This document shows, piece after piece, positions 1 to 8,069 of a stretch of 9,457 nt of DNA. Location: the NCBI GenBank assembly GCA_026987055.1, contig JALSNL010000361.1:1-9457 (forward strand), in the 5' to 3' direction. The notes below the pieces were generated by a model. The model was not told the origin of the DNA, searched no databases, and was given only the letters and a program-made list of their open reading frames with translations. Source of the DNA: Melioribacteraceae bacterium. GTDB lineage: Bacteria; Bacteroidota; Ignavibacteria; Ignavibacteriales; Melioribacteraceae. Position numbers and translations under genes: made by a program. Positions within the stretch are counted from its first letter, which is position 1; every line of letters starts with the position of its first letter.

Positions 1-981
1 TTTAAATCGATATTAAAGCTGGGTCCCAAAGCTATAATAATGACACTTACAGGAACACTAGGAGTTATAATTGGCGGACCGTTTGCAATTTTTATTGTAT
101 CAAAAATTTCACCGGATATAATTATTAGTAACGGACCTGAAGCAACCTGGCGCGGACTTTCCACAATAGCCGGCAGCTGGATTGGTGGCGGAGCAAATCA
201 AACTGCAATGAAAGAAGTTTTTCATGTTACCGATTCCGTATTTTCAGCTATCATTGCAATCGATGTTTTAACTTACAGTATTTGGATGGCAATTCTTTTA
301 TATGGTGCCGGAATTAATGATAAGATTAATAAATTTTTAAAAGCAGATACATCTTCTCTTGATAAAGTAAGAGCGAATATTGAAAAAGAAACTACCGAAG
401 AACTAAAATCAACAAATTTAAATGATTTGTTAAAACTTCTGGCTACCGGTTTTGGAGTTACAGGTTTTTCTCATTTTCTTGCAGATATAATTGCACCCTT
501 TGTTAAAAATAATTATCCTCAGCTTGCTAAGTTTAGTTTAACGTCACATTTCTTTTGGATGATAATTATTGCTACTACTTTGGGCTTATTATTAAGTTTT
601 ACAAAAGTACGCAAATTGGAACAACACGGAGCATCAAAAATCGGCAGTTTATTTCTTTACATTTTAATTGCTACAATTGGAATGAAAATGGAGATATTAG
701 GCTTTTTCAAAAATTTTGATTTAATTTTAATTACAACAATCTGGATTACTTTTCACGCACTTCTATTAATAATTGTCGGCAAACTTATTAAAGCTCCTTT
801 TTTCTTTATTGCTGTTGGCAGTCAGGCAAATATTGGTGGAGCTGCATCTGCTCCCATTGTTGCCGCAGCTATTTATCCTTCTCTGGCAACTGTTGGTGTT
901 TTGCTAGCGGTAGTTGGTTACGCTTTAGGAACTTATGGTGCTTGGCTTTGCGCCATTTTAATGCAGATGGTTTCTCCATAA
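1..981 (+). CDS. DUF819 (YjcL-like) multi-pass membrane protein, 5' partial
   Basis: This is the C-terminal 326 residues of an integral membrane protein; the frame is open to the left edge, so the ATG at 40 is internal and the true start lies outside the window. The visible part has about eight or nine hydrophobic segments, with one hydrophilic, charged loop around residues 105-140. Two glycine-rich motifs typical of the DUF819/YjcL family are seen: GSWIGGGANQT (about 58-68) and GSQANIGGAASAP (about 273-285). From general knowledge, the family is thought to consist of transporters related to the BART (bile acid/arsenite-type) superfamily; the substrate is unknown to me. It lies 71 bases before a secreted M23 peptidase on the same strand, and no clear terminator separates them, so they may be co-transcribed. 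Family call confident, function not. Confidence 0.85.
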   Translation, partial: FKSILKLGPKAIIMTLTGTLGVIIGGPFAIFIVSKISPDIIISNGPEATWRGLSTIAGSWIGGGANQTAMKEVFHVTDSVFSAIIAIDVLTYSIWMAILLYGAGINDKINKFLKADTSSLDKVRANIEKETTEELKSTNLNDLLKLLATGFGVTGFSHFLADIIAPFVKNNYPQLAKFSLTSHFFWMIIIATTLGLLLSFTKVRKLEQHGASKIGSLFLYILIATIGMKMEILGFFKNFDLILITTIWITFHALLLIIVGKLIKAPFFFIAVGSQANIGGAASAPIVAAAIYPSLATVGVLLAVVGYALGTYGAWLCAILMQMVSP

Positions 982-1052
982 ATTATTTTTTAATAGTAAA
1001 CTTTGTAATTTTATTATTACTTTAATTTTTAATTTTTTATAAACTAAAATAT

Positions 1053-1877
1053 ATGATACTAAAACATTTCTTCTTCCTCTGTTTAATTTTTACTACAAAT
1101 TATTTTGCACAATCGGTTGAATTTTTCGGGAAAGCAATTCCCGGCAGTATTATTGTCGGGAAAGGTGAAAAAATTATTTCAGTTCGTTTGGATACTACAG
1201 ATATTCCTGTTGATAAAGACGGTTATTTTATTTTCGGTTTTGATAGAGACGACACCACAACACATTATCTAATCGTTCAATTTAATGGCAAATCTGTTAT
1301 TAAAAAATTTATACTGCCTAAAAGGAAATATAAAATTCAAAGAATAAACAGAATGAAAAAAAAATTTGTTACCTTACCGAAAAAAGATTCCATAAGAGTT
1401 GCGAAAGAAAGGGTAATAAAAAAACAAGCAAGAGCGGAAATTGGTAAGCTCAAAAAAGCTTTATACAAAAGCGGATTTATTCGCCCGATAAAAGGCGGAA
1501 GGTTATCAAGTGTTTTCGGAAGTCAAAGAATTTTAAATGGAATACCTAAAAATGCACATAACGGAATTGATATTGCCGTACCGCGTGGAACTCCGGTAAA
1601 AGCTATGGCAGATGGAATTGTAAGACTTTCTGCAAATAATTTTTATTATTCCGGAAATTTCATTTTGTTAGATCACGGTCAAGGTTTGAATTCTTTTTAT
1701 CTTCATTTAAGTAAAAGTTTTGTAAAGGAAGGTCAGTACGTAAAGAAAGGTGAAATTATTGGTAAGGTTGGAACTACCGGAAGATCTACCGGTCCGCATT
1801 TACATTGGGGCGTGCAATGGTTTAATAAAAGAGTAGATCCGCAATTATTATTAAAAATAAAGGAGCCGTTTAAGTGA
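1053..1877 (+). CDS. Secreted M23 (LytM-type) zinc metallopeptidase
   Basis: A 274-residue predicted peptidoglycan endopeptidase of the periplasm or cell surface. Residues 1-20 form a hydrophobic signal peptide. Residues 21-100 look like a small beta domain (GYFIFGFDRD, then RKYKIQRI) seen before the catalytic domain in a subfamily of M23 proteins. A basic, probably helical linker follows (about 100-140). The catalytic domain (about 145-270) has the full metal and active-site set: H169 and D173 in HNGID, H218 in FYLHLS, H249 and H251 in GPHLHWG. With all of these present it should be active, unlike degenerate EnvC/NlpD-type activators. No good Shine-Dalgarno precedes the ATG; the leader is A/T-rich. 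The stop codon overlaps the start of the next gene by four bases (GTGA), suggesting translational coupling. Substrate bond not determinable here. Confidence 0.9.
   Translation: MILKHFFFLCLIFTTNYFAQSVEFFGKAIPGSIIVGKGEKIISVRLDTTDIPVDKDGYFIFGFDRDDTTTHYLIVQFNGKSVIKKFILPKRKYKIQRINRMKKKFVTLPKKDSIRVAKERVIKKQARAEIGKLKKALYKSGFIRPIKGGRLSSVFGSQRILNGIPKNAHNGIDIAVPRGTPVKAMADGIVRLSANNFYYSGNFILLDHGQGLNSFYLHLSKSFVKEGQYVKKGEIIGKVGTTGRSTGPHLHWGVQWFNKRVDPQLLLKIKEPFK
1859..1865 (+). promoter_or_regulatory. Strong Shine-Dalgarno for the GTG-started editing-domain gene
   Basis: AAAGGAG lies inside the end of the M23 gene, eight bases before the GTG at 1874. It decides the start codon of the downstream gene. It stands out because the M23 gene and pncA have A/T-rich leaders without a clear Shine-Dalgarno. 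Confidence 0.7.
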
Positions 1878-2284
1878 AACTTTTAATTTTTTACACAACA
1901 AAATTTGCATACAAAACAAGTAAAAAAGGTTTAAGTAATGTTGACGATATTAACATAGAAGAAACAATAGAAAACTCTATTGTAGGTTTTATACAAGTTG
2001 AAGAAAAAGATATTGAAAACAGCAATTACGTTGAAACCAAATTGGTTAAAAACTTAAAATGGGCTGCTAGAAAAAACGAAACAAACAGAATAATTTTACA
2101 TTCGTTTAATCATTTATCAACAAGCAGTGCTTCTCCGGAATTTACAAAAGAATTATTTGATAAAATTGAAGAACGATTAAAAAATTCCGGTTACGAAACT
2201 TCACAAACACCTTTCGGATATTTTTTGGATTTGAATATGCAAGCTCCCGGTAAACCTTTAGCTAGAATATTCAAAGAGTTCTGA
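1874..2284 (+). CDS. Stand-alone archaeal-type threonyl-tRNA synthetase editing domain protein
   Basis: A 136-residue cytoplasmic protein resembling the N-terminal editing domain of archaeal threonyl-tRNA synthetase (Pfam tRNA-Thr_ED, fold related to D-aminoacyl-tRNA deacylase). That domain removes serine mischarged on tRNA-Thr. Visible resemblance: the start MKLLIFYTTKFAYK, the central HSFNHLS (residues 76-82, with H80 where archaeal proteins have the conserved His) and the end TPFGYFLDLNMQAPGKPLA (112-130), which parallels the archaeal PFGYYKAFKISCKGHPLA. The catalytic and anticodon-binding parts of a synthetase are absent, so it can only edit in trans or do something related. The Lys after the second aromatic residue in euryarchaeal proteins is Leu here (L118). 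The start is GTG at 1874, supported by AAAGGAG at 1859-1865, eight bases upstream. It overlaps the M23 gene by four bases. Family call fairly sure; activity is inferred. Confidence 0.8.
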   Translation: MKLLIFYTTKFAYKTSKKGLSNVDDINIEETIENSIVGFIQVEEKDIENSNYVETKLVKNLKWAARKNETNRIILHSFNHLSTSSASPEFTKELFDKIEERLKNSGYETSQTPFGYFLDLNMQAPGKPLARIFKEF

Positions 2285-2320
2285 GAAAGACGAAACGAAA
2301 GGAATGTTTATATATTTCAA

Positions 2321-2348
2321 AAGTCGGGCAATAAAATTTGCCCGACTT
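2321..2348. terminator. Hairpin between convergent genes, likely terminator of enolase
   Basis: AAGTCGGGCA (2321-2330) pairs perfectly with TGCCCGACTT (2339-2348); A2331 and T2338 can add one more pair, leaving a loop of six. Read on the - strand, the hairpin lies 18 bases after the enolase stop and is followed by a short T run (TTTT including the last stem bases). On the + strand the tail is T-poor (CTTAAAAATA), so termination of the left-hand operon here is less certain. Confidence 0.65.
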
Positions 2349-2366
2349 AAAAATATCTGTTACTAG

Positions 2367-3695
<1,329 letters not shown>

Positions 3696-3739
3696 TTAGT
3701 TAATTTATTATGGTATTTGTGTCTCAATATCGTTCTTTT

Positions 3740-3755
3740 TGTGATATATGTCACA
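3740..3755. promoter_or_regulatory. CRP/FNR-family operator, perfect TGTGA-N6-TCACA
   Basis: The sequence TGTGATATATGTCACA matches the E. coli CRP half-sites and spacing exactly (TGTGA, six bases, TCACA), and the 3' flank continues TTAT, close to the extended consensus. It sits in the middle of the 190-base divergent region between eno and the T9SS propeller gene, so it could act on either. Its centre is 85 bases from the enolase start codon and 105 from the T9SS gene start. That a CRP/FNR-family protein binds here is inferred from the motif; no regulator gene is in the window. Confidence 0.6.
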
Positions 3756-3762
3756 TTATCAA

Positions 3763-3777
3763 ACAATTAATAATTGT
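3763..3777. promoter_or_regulatory. AT-rich perfect palindrome, possible second operator
   Basis: ACAATTAATAATTGT has seven-base arms around one central base and lies seven bases from the CRP-like box, on the T9SS-gene side. Palindromes of A and T arise often by chance in such AT-rich DNA, so this is only a candidate. Confidence 0.25.
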
Positions 3778-3788
3778 AAAATAATTAG

Positions 3789-3817
3789 TTGAAATTTCGA
3801 ATATACTAAAATACATA
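3789..3817 (+). promoter_or_regulatory. Weak candidate sigma70-type promoter of the T9SS gene
   Basis: TTGAAA (3789-3794) is followed after 17 bases by TACATA (3812-3817). The -35 is good, the -10 is poor (three of six consensus bases). A transcript start near 3824 would place the CRP-like box centre about 76 bases upstream. Other AT-rich hexamers nearby, such as TATACT at 3802-3807, could serve instead. Confidence 0.25.
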
Positions 3818-3840
3818 AATTAATTTATAGTTTATTAAAT

Positions 3841-3846
3841 AAGGGG
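3841..3846 (+). promoter_or_regulatory. Shine-Dalgarno that decides the T9SS protein start
   Basis: AAGGGG directly abuts the ATG at 3847 (no spacing) but is six bases before the in-frame ATG at 3853. The second ATG also gives the better signal peptide start (MKHF rather than MNMKHF). Confidence 0.6.
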
Positions 3847-3852
3847 ATGAAT

Positions 3853-6768
3853 ATGAAACATTTTTACAAGTATTTACTAACTACTATATTTGTTACGGTA
3901 GTTATTAGCTTTCTAAACATACCAAACCATTCTATAAAGATAGAATTGCCAAAAGAAAGAGCTGCCGGAACAGAAGATAATCCCTTTGGTGCTTCCGAAT
4001 ATCGTTATGAAATGATAAAAGGACAAGCTGATTATATTAATCCGCTAGCACGAAGAAGAGCAATTGATTATACAAAAAAACATCTAATCAATCACTCGCT
4101 TAAAAAAGGGGAATCAATTGGCAATTGGCAAGCATTAGGTCCGGGCAATATAGGCGGACGCATAAGATCAATTATAATCCGTCCTTCAAATCCAAATCAT
4201 ATTTTAATTGGAGCAGTAGCCGGCGGTATCTGGAAATCTACTGATGGTGGTGCAACATGGACACCAAAAATAGATGACAGTGATCCTATTTCCATAAGTT
4301 GTATGGTTAATGATGGAGACGTTGTATATGCCGGTACCGGTGAAGGATGGAGTAATATTGATGCGGTTTACGGTGGTGGTATTTATAAATCTACTGATTT
4401 TGGTGAAACTTGGACCTTATTGCCGAGTACGTTATCAAACAACGGTTGGGATTTCAAAACAGTAAGATCTATCCGGTTAGATTCTGACGGAAACGTATAT
4501 GCTGTTACAAGAGCAATAAACTATAAAGGTGGAGTTGGCGGCTACTACACAAATGGAGGGTTATACAAATCTACTGACGGTGGAAGCTCTTGGACGAAAA
4601 TTAGCCCGACAAGCCTGCTCCGTTATTACACCGGAACAGATGTAATTCCTGTTACACCTACAACAATTTTATTTGCAACTTATGCTGGTGATATGTTCAG
4701 AACCACAGATAACGGTGCTACTTGGGATTCTGTACTTACCGGTTTACCAACAGACCAAGAAACTTTCAATAGAATAGCTATGGCTCAGGACCCCAATAAT
4801 GCAAATACAGTTTATGCTGTATATTCCGCTAGGTCAAGCAGTTCACCTTATTACGGATTAAGAGGCATTTTTAAAACAACGAATGGTGGTTTAACTTGGA
4901 CTGAATTGCCTAGACCCGGAAATCTAGCAACTACTGGTGGATCTTATCTGGGTGGTCAAGGATGGTATGATAATGTTATATCTGTGGATCCTCATAACTC
5001 AAATAATATTTATGTTGGTGGTGTTGAAGATATGAAATCTACTGATGGTGGCCAACATTGGTCCCAAATTACTTATTGGATCTCTTCAAGTTCAGCACAC
5101 GCAGATCATCATGCTATTGTGTTTGATCCGAATACGGCAGATGTTGTTTATGATGGCAATGATGGAGGAATTTATAAGAGTACAAATGGCGGTACTAATT
5201 GGACAGATCTAAATAACGGTTTGGAAATAACACAATTTTACGGAGGTGCCGTTGAAGCTAACGGAAGTAATTACCAAGGCGGAACGCAGGATAACGGACA
5301 CTTAAAATATAACGGGAGCGGAACATCTTGGACTGAAATAAAAGGCGGTGACGGTGGCTATGCTGAAATTAGTCAAACCAATTCTCAAGTTGCTTATGAA
5401 GAATATGTTTATTTGGATATTAGTAAAACTACAGATGGTGGGAACACATGGAATGATGCACAAAACGGATTAACAGATGCCGGCGATGGTAATGTTTGTT
5501 TATTTATTGCTCCTTTTTCAATGAATCCTGAAAACTCCGATGTACTTATTGCCGGCTCAGATAATGTTTGGGTTACAACAGATGCCGCTGCAAATTGGTC
5601 TTCTTCTAGCAATACACTTTCAACAGGTGAAAAAGTTAGTGCTGTTACAATTGTTAATGCTGCAGCACCATATTTATCTTTTGCCGGAACAACCGATGGA
5701 AAAGTATTTAAGTCAACTAATTCCACAGCTCCGGCTGCAAGTGGTGGAGAGGGATTAGAAAAAACAAATGCTACTTGGACGGAAATTACACCTCCCGGAA
5801 ACAATGGGGCTTGGGTTAGAAGAATTACAGTTGATTTGAATGATAAAAATAAAATATACGTGTGTTATTCCGGTTACAATAATGACGGTGTAACACCTTC
5901 ACGTCATGTTTATTATTCAAGCGATCAAGGAGCAAATTGGTCTGATATTTCCGGCAATTTACCTGACGTTCCCGTACATAGTTTGGTTATTGATAATGAT
6001 AATCCGCAAAAATTATATATTGGAACCGAAACCGGGGTATATGAAACAAGTGATAGAGGCGGAACTTGGACTAAAAAAGGAAGCGGAATGCCCGATTTTG
6101 CACCTGTTGACCAATTGGTTTTACAATCCGGCACAAATAAATTATTTGCATTTACTCATGGCAGAAGTGTATTTGTAACAGATTCTCCATTACCGGTGGA
6201 ATTAACAACTTTTAAGGCTAATATTAATTCTAAGAAAAATATTGAATTACTTTGGGAAACCGCTACGGAAGTTAACAACTATGGTTTTGAAGTAGAACGA
6301 AAATTTGCGAATGAAGAATGGAGTAAGATTGGTTTTATAGAAGGACATGGCAATAGTAATTCAACAAAACTTTATTCATTTATCGATAAAAATATTAGTA
6401 ATAATCGTAAAGTTTACTATCGCCTAAAACAATTGGATATTGATGGTAGTTTTGAATATTCCAAAGTTGTAGAAGTAATAATTCCTTTACCGAATAATTT
6501 TGAGTTATCTCAAAATTACCCGAATCCGTTTAACCCTACAACTACAATACAATATTCAATCCCAAGTCAACAAGCAACATCTCAACTTGTGCAATTAACG
6601 GTTTATGATGCACTCGGAGAAAAAGTAGCAACACTTGTTAATAAAAAACAACAACCCGGAAATTACCAAATTAATTTTGATGCCTCTAACCTATCAAGCG
6701 GTATTTATTATTATCAACTTAAAACAAAAAACTATTCGCAAATTAAGAAAATGATATTATTAAGATAA
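3853..6768 (+). CDS. Secreted Asp-box (BNR) beta-propeller protein with T9SS sorting domain
   Basis: A 971-residue surface or secreted protein. In order: basic N-terminus and hydrophobic signal (about 2-21); a linker to about 90; a propeller region of about 690 residues; a fibronectin-III-like domain (about 783-878, typical opening PLPVELTTFKA); and a C-terminal type A T9SS sorting domain with YPNPFNPTT at 889-897 and a final KKMILLR. Eleven Asp boxes of the form (S/T)T(D/N)xGxTW start near residues 129, 180, 240, 284, 342, 396, 443, 526, 575, 689 and 732; a twelfth (621-642) is split by an insertion. Such repeats build the propellers of VPS10/sortilin, GH74 and sialidase-like proteins; the number suggests two propellers, or one very large one. 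No catalytic assignment is possible. I prefer ATG 3853 over 3847, because AAGGGG (3841-3846) abuts 3847 but is six bases from 3853. Confidence 0.92.
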   Translation: MKHFYKYLLTTIFVTVVISFLNIPNHSIKIELPKERAAGTEDNPFGASEYRYEMIKGQADYINPLARRRAIDYTKKHLINHSLKKGESIGNWQALGPGNIGGRIRSIIIRPSNPNHILIGAVAGGIWKSTDGGATWTPKIDDSDPISISCMVNDGDVVYAGTGEGWSNIDAVYGGGIYKSTDFGETWTLLPSTLSNNGWDFKTVRSIRLDSDGNVYAVTRAINYKGGVGGYYTNGGLYKSTDGGSSWTKISPTSLLRYYTGTDVIPVTPTTILFATYAGDMFRTTDNGATWDSVLTGLPTDQETFNRIAMAQDPNNANTVYAVYSARSSSSPYYGLRGIFKTTNGGLTWTELPRPGNLATTGGSYLGGQGWYDNVISVDPHNSNNIYVGGVEDMKSTDGGQHWSQITYWISSSSAHADHHAIVFDPNTADVVYDGNDGGIYKSTNGGTNWTDLNNGLEITQFYGGAVEANGSNYQGGTQDNGHLKYNGSGTSWTEIKGGDGGYAEISQTNSQVAYEEYVYLDISKTTDGGNTWNDAQNGLTDAGDGNVCLFIAPFSMNPENSDVLIAGSDNVWVTTDAAANWSSSSNTLSTGEKVSAVTIVNAAAPYLSFAGTTDGKVFKSTNSTAPAASGGEGLEKTNATWTEITPPGNNGAWVRRITVDLNDKNKIYVCYSGYNNDGVTPSRHVYYSSDQGANWSDISGNLPDVPVHSLVIDNDNPQKLYIGTETGVYETSDRGGTWTKKGSGMPDFAPVDQLVLQSGTNKLFAFTHGRSVFVTDSPLPVELTTFKANINSKKNIELLWETATEVNNYGFEVERKFANEEWSKIGFIEGHGNSNSTKLYSFIDKNISNNRKVYYRLKQLDIDGSFEYSKVVEVIIPLPNNFELSQNYPNPFNPTTTIQYSIPSQQATSQLVQLTVYDALGEKVATLVNKKQQPGNYQINFDASNLSSGIYYYQLKTKNYSQIKKMILLR
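4234..5051 (+). repeat. Dispersed Asp-box coding repeats with an identical 17-mer
   Basis: AAATCTACTGATGGTGG occurs identically at 4234-4250 and 5035-5051, 801 bases (267 codons) apart and in frame. Two further boxes keep the first 11 bases (4387-4397 and 4567-4577). The boxes later in the gene encode similar residues with different codons (for example AAGAGTACAAAT and AAAACTACAGAT). Confidence 0.6.
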
Positions 6769-6790
6769 ATATCAATTATTACTGAATTAT

Positions 6791-6830
6791 AGGGAGATAA
6801 AATTAAATTTTCATCTCCCTTTTTATTTTT
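6791..6830 (+). terminator. Rho-independent terminator of the T9SS gene
   Basis: AGGGAGAT (6791-6798) pairs with ATCTCCCT (6813-6820). The stem can be extended past one mismatch by AAA/TTT pairs inside the loop. The tail TTTTTATTTTT (6820-6830) follows directly. It begins 22 bases after the stop codon and separates the T9SS gene from the pncBA operon. Confidence 0.85.
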
Positions 6831-6855
6831 AAATAAATTTTTCTTAAAATAATAC

Positions 6856-6863
6856 TAAGTTTG
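6856..6863 (+). promoter_or_regulatory. Candidate Bacteroidota-type -7 promoter element before pncB
   Basis: TAAGTTTG fits the Bacteroidota -7 consensus TAnnTTTG exactly. The T-rich run at 6838-6842 lies about where the -33 element would be, though it lacks a clean TTG. Transcription would start near 6870, leaving a leader of about 28 bases before the pncB ATG. Whether this organism uses that promoter type is not known from the window. Confidence 0.35.
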
Positions 6864-6897
6864 AAATACAAAATTTCCACATCAAAAAGAAGAAGAT

Positions 6898-8067
6898 ATG
6901 ATTAAATCGATATTAGATAATGATTTGTATAAATTTACAATGCAGAATGCCGTAATGAAACTTTATCCGCATTCTAAAGTAAAGTATAAATTTATCAATA
7001 GAGGAAAAGATAATTTTCCAAAAGGATTTAAACAAAAGTTAGAAGAAAAGATAGAACAACTTGCCAGGTTAAATTTAACTTCGGATGAAGAAAAGTTTTT
7101 GAATCAAAAATGTTATTTCCTTGATCCCGTTTATATAGATTTTTTAAAAGGCTATAAATATAATCCCGAAGAAGTAAAGATTACTCAAAGAGGTAAAAAA
7201 TTATCAATAGAAATTGAAGGTTACTGGTTCAGAACAATTCTTTGGGAAGTGCCTCTTTTGGCTCTAATTTCAGAGCTTTACTTCGAGCTGGAAAATTCGA
7301 TAAAACCAAACATAGCTACTTTGCAAAAATATAATATTGCAAAAGCAAAAAAGTTCGAAAAGCTTGAGGCAAAATTTGCAGATTTCGGCACAAGACGGAG
7401 ATATTCGTTTTCAAATCATTTTAAAGTAGTTGAAACATTAAAAAAATATTGCCCGAAAACATTTATAGGAACAAGCAATGTTTACCTTGCATACAAATTA
7501 AACCTTACTCCAATAGGTACGCAAGCGCACGAGTGGTTTATGTTTCATGCCGCCAAATACGGATTTAAGATGGCAAATTCAACGGCTCTTGGACGCTGGG
7601 TGGATGTATATCACGGTAATTTGGGAATTGCTTTATCCGATACTTTTACTACCGAAGCATTCTTGGAATCTTTTGATACTATGCATGCAAAGTTATTTGA
7701 CGGTGTAAGACAAGATTCCGGTAATCCGATTGAATTTGCTAATCTAATGATAACTCATTACAAAAAATTAAGAATCAATCCAAAGTTAAAAACAATTGTT
7801 TTTTCAGATGCATTAAATTTTGAAAAAGTTAAAGAAATAGAAAAAAAGATTAAAAATAAAATAAATACTTCTTACGGAATCGGAACAAATTTATCTAATG
7901 ATATACCCGGAATTAAACCGTTAAACATTGTAATTAAAATGATTGCCGCGGCTCCGTATGGTAATGATTGGGTCTCAACTATAAAACTTTCGGATGTAAA
8001 AGGGAAAAACACCGGCAGTAGAGAAAGTATAAATTTAGCAAAACAAGTATTGGGAATAAAAAAATAA
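6898..8067 (+). CDS. pncB: Nicotinate phosphoribosyltransferase
   Basis: A 389-residue cytoplasmic enzyme of the Preiss-Handler NAD salvage route. It joins nicotinate and phosphoribosyl pyrophosphate to give nicotinate mononucleotide, with ATP hydrolysis stimulating the reaction. Length matches the PncB family (about 400 residues). Motifs seen: LDNDLYKFTMQ at the N-terminus (6-16), FGTRRR (163-168), GTSNVYLA (191-198), GTQAHEW with H211 at the position of the phosphorylated histidine, FDGVRQDSGNP (267-277), VFSDALNFEKV (301-311) and YGIGTNLSND (326-335). The last two belong to the phosphate-binding half of the type II PRTase fold. The ATG follows a purine-rich stretch (AAGAAGAAGAT) rather than a clear Shine-Dalgarno. 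It is the first gene of a two-gene operon with pncA, which makes its substrate. Confidence 0.96.
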   Translation: MIKSILDNDLYKFTMQNAVMKLYPHSKVKYKFINRGKDNFPKGFKQKLEEKIEQLARLNLTSDEEKFLNQKCYFLDPVYIDFLKGYKYNPEEVKITQRGKKLSIEIEGYWFRTILWEVPLLALISELYFELENSIKPNIATLQKYNIAKAKKFEKLEAKFADFGTRRRYSFSNHFKVVETLKKYCPKTFIGTSNVYLAYKLNLTPIGTQAHEWFMFHAAKYGFKMANSTALGRWVDVYHGNLGIALSDTFTTEAFLESFDTMHAKLFDGVRQDSGNPIEFANLMITHYKKLRINPKLKTIVFSDALNFEKVKEIEKKIKNKINTSYGIGTNLSNDIPGIKPLNIVIKMIAAAPYGNDWVSTIKLSDVKGKNTGSRESINLAKQVLGIKK

Positions 8068-8069
8068 AA

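Noticed and set aside
1..16. The 14-mer TTAAATCGATATTA occurs near position 2 and again at 6902-6915
   Set aside because: Both copies encode Lys-Ser-Ile-Leu in unrelated genes, and the surroundings share nothing, so chance in AT-rich DNA is enough.
40..42. ATG at 40 as the start of the DUF819 gene
   Set aside because: The frame is open to base 1 and the upstream residues (KSILKLGPKAII) fit the family, so this Met is internal.
982..1052. Possible terminator or promoter between DUF819 and M23 genes
   Set aside because: Only A/T runs without a convincing stem or a correctly spaced hexamer pair.
5409..6178. Several open frames on both strands inside the T9SS gene (5409-5804, 5540-5758, 5906-6178, 5925-6134)
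   Set aside because: They overlap a gene whose frame is proven by repeated Asp boxes on both sides; their translations are unstructured shadow sequence.
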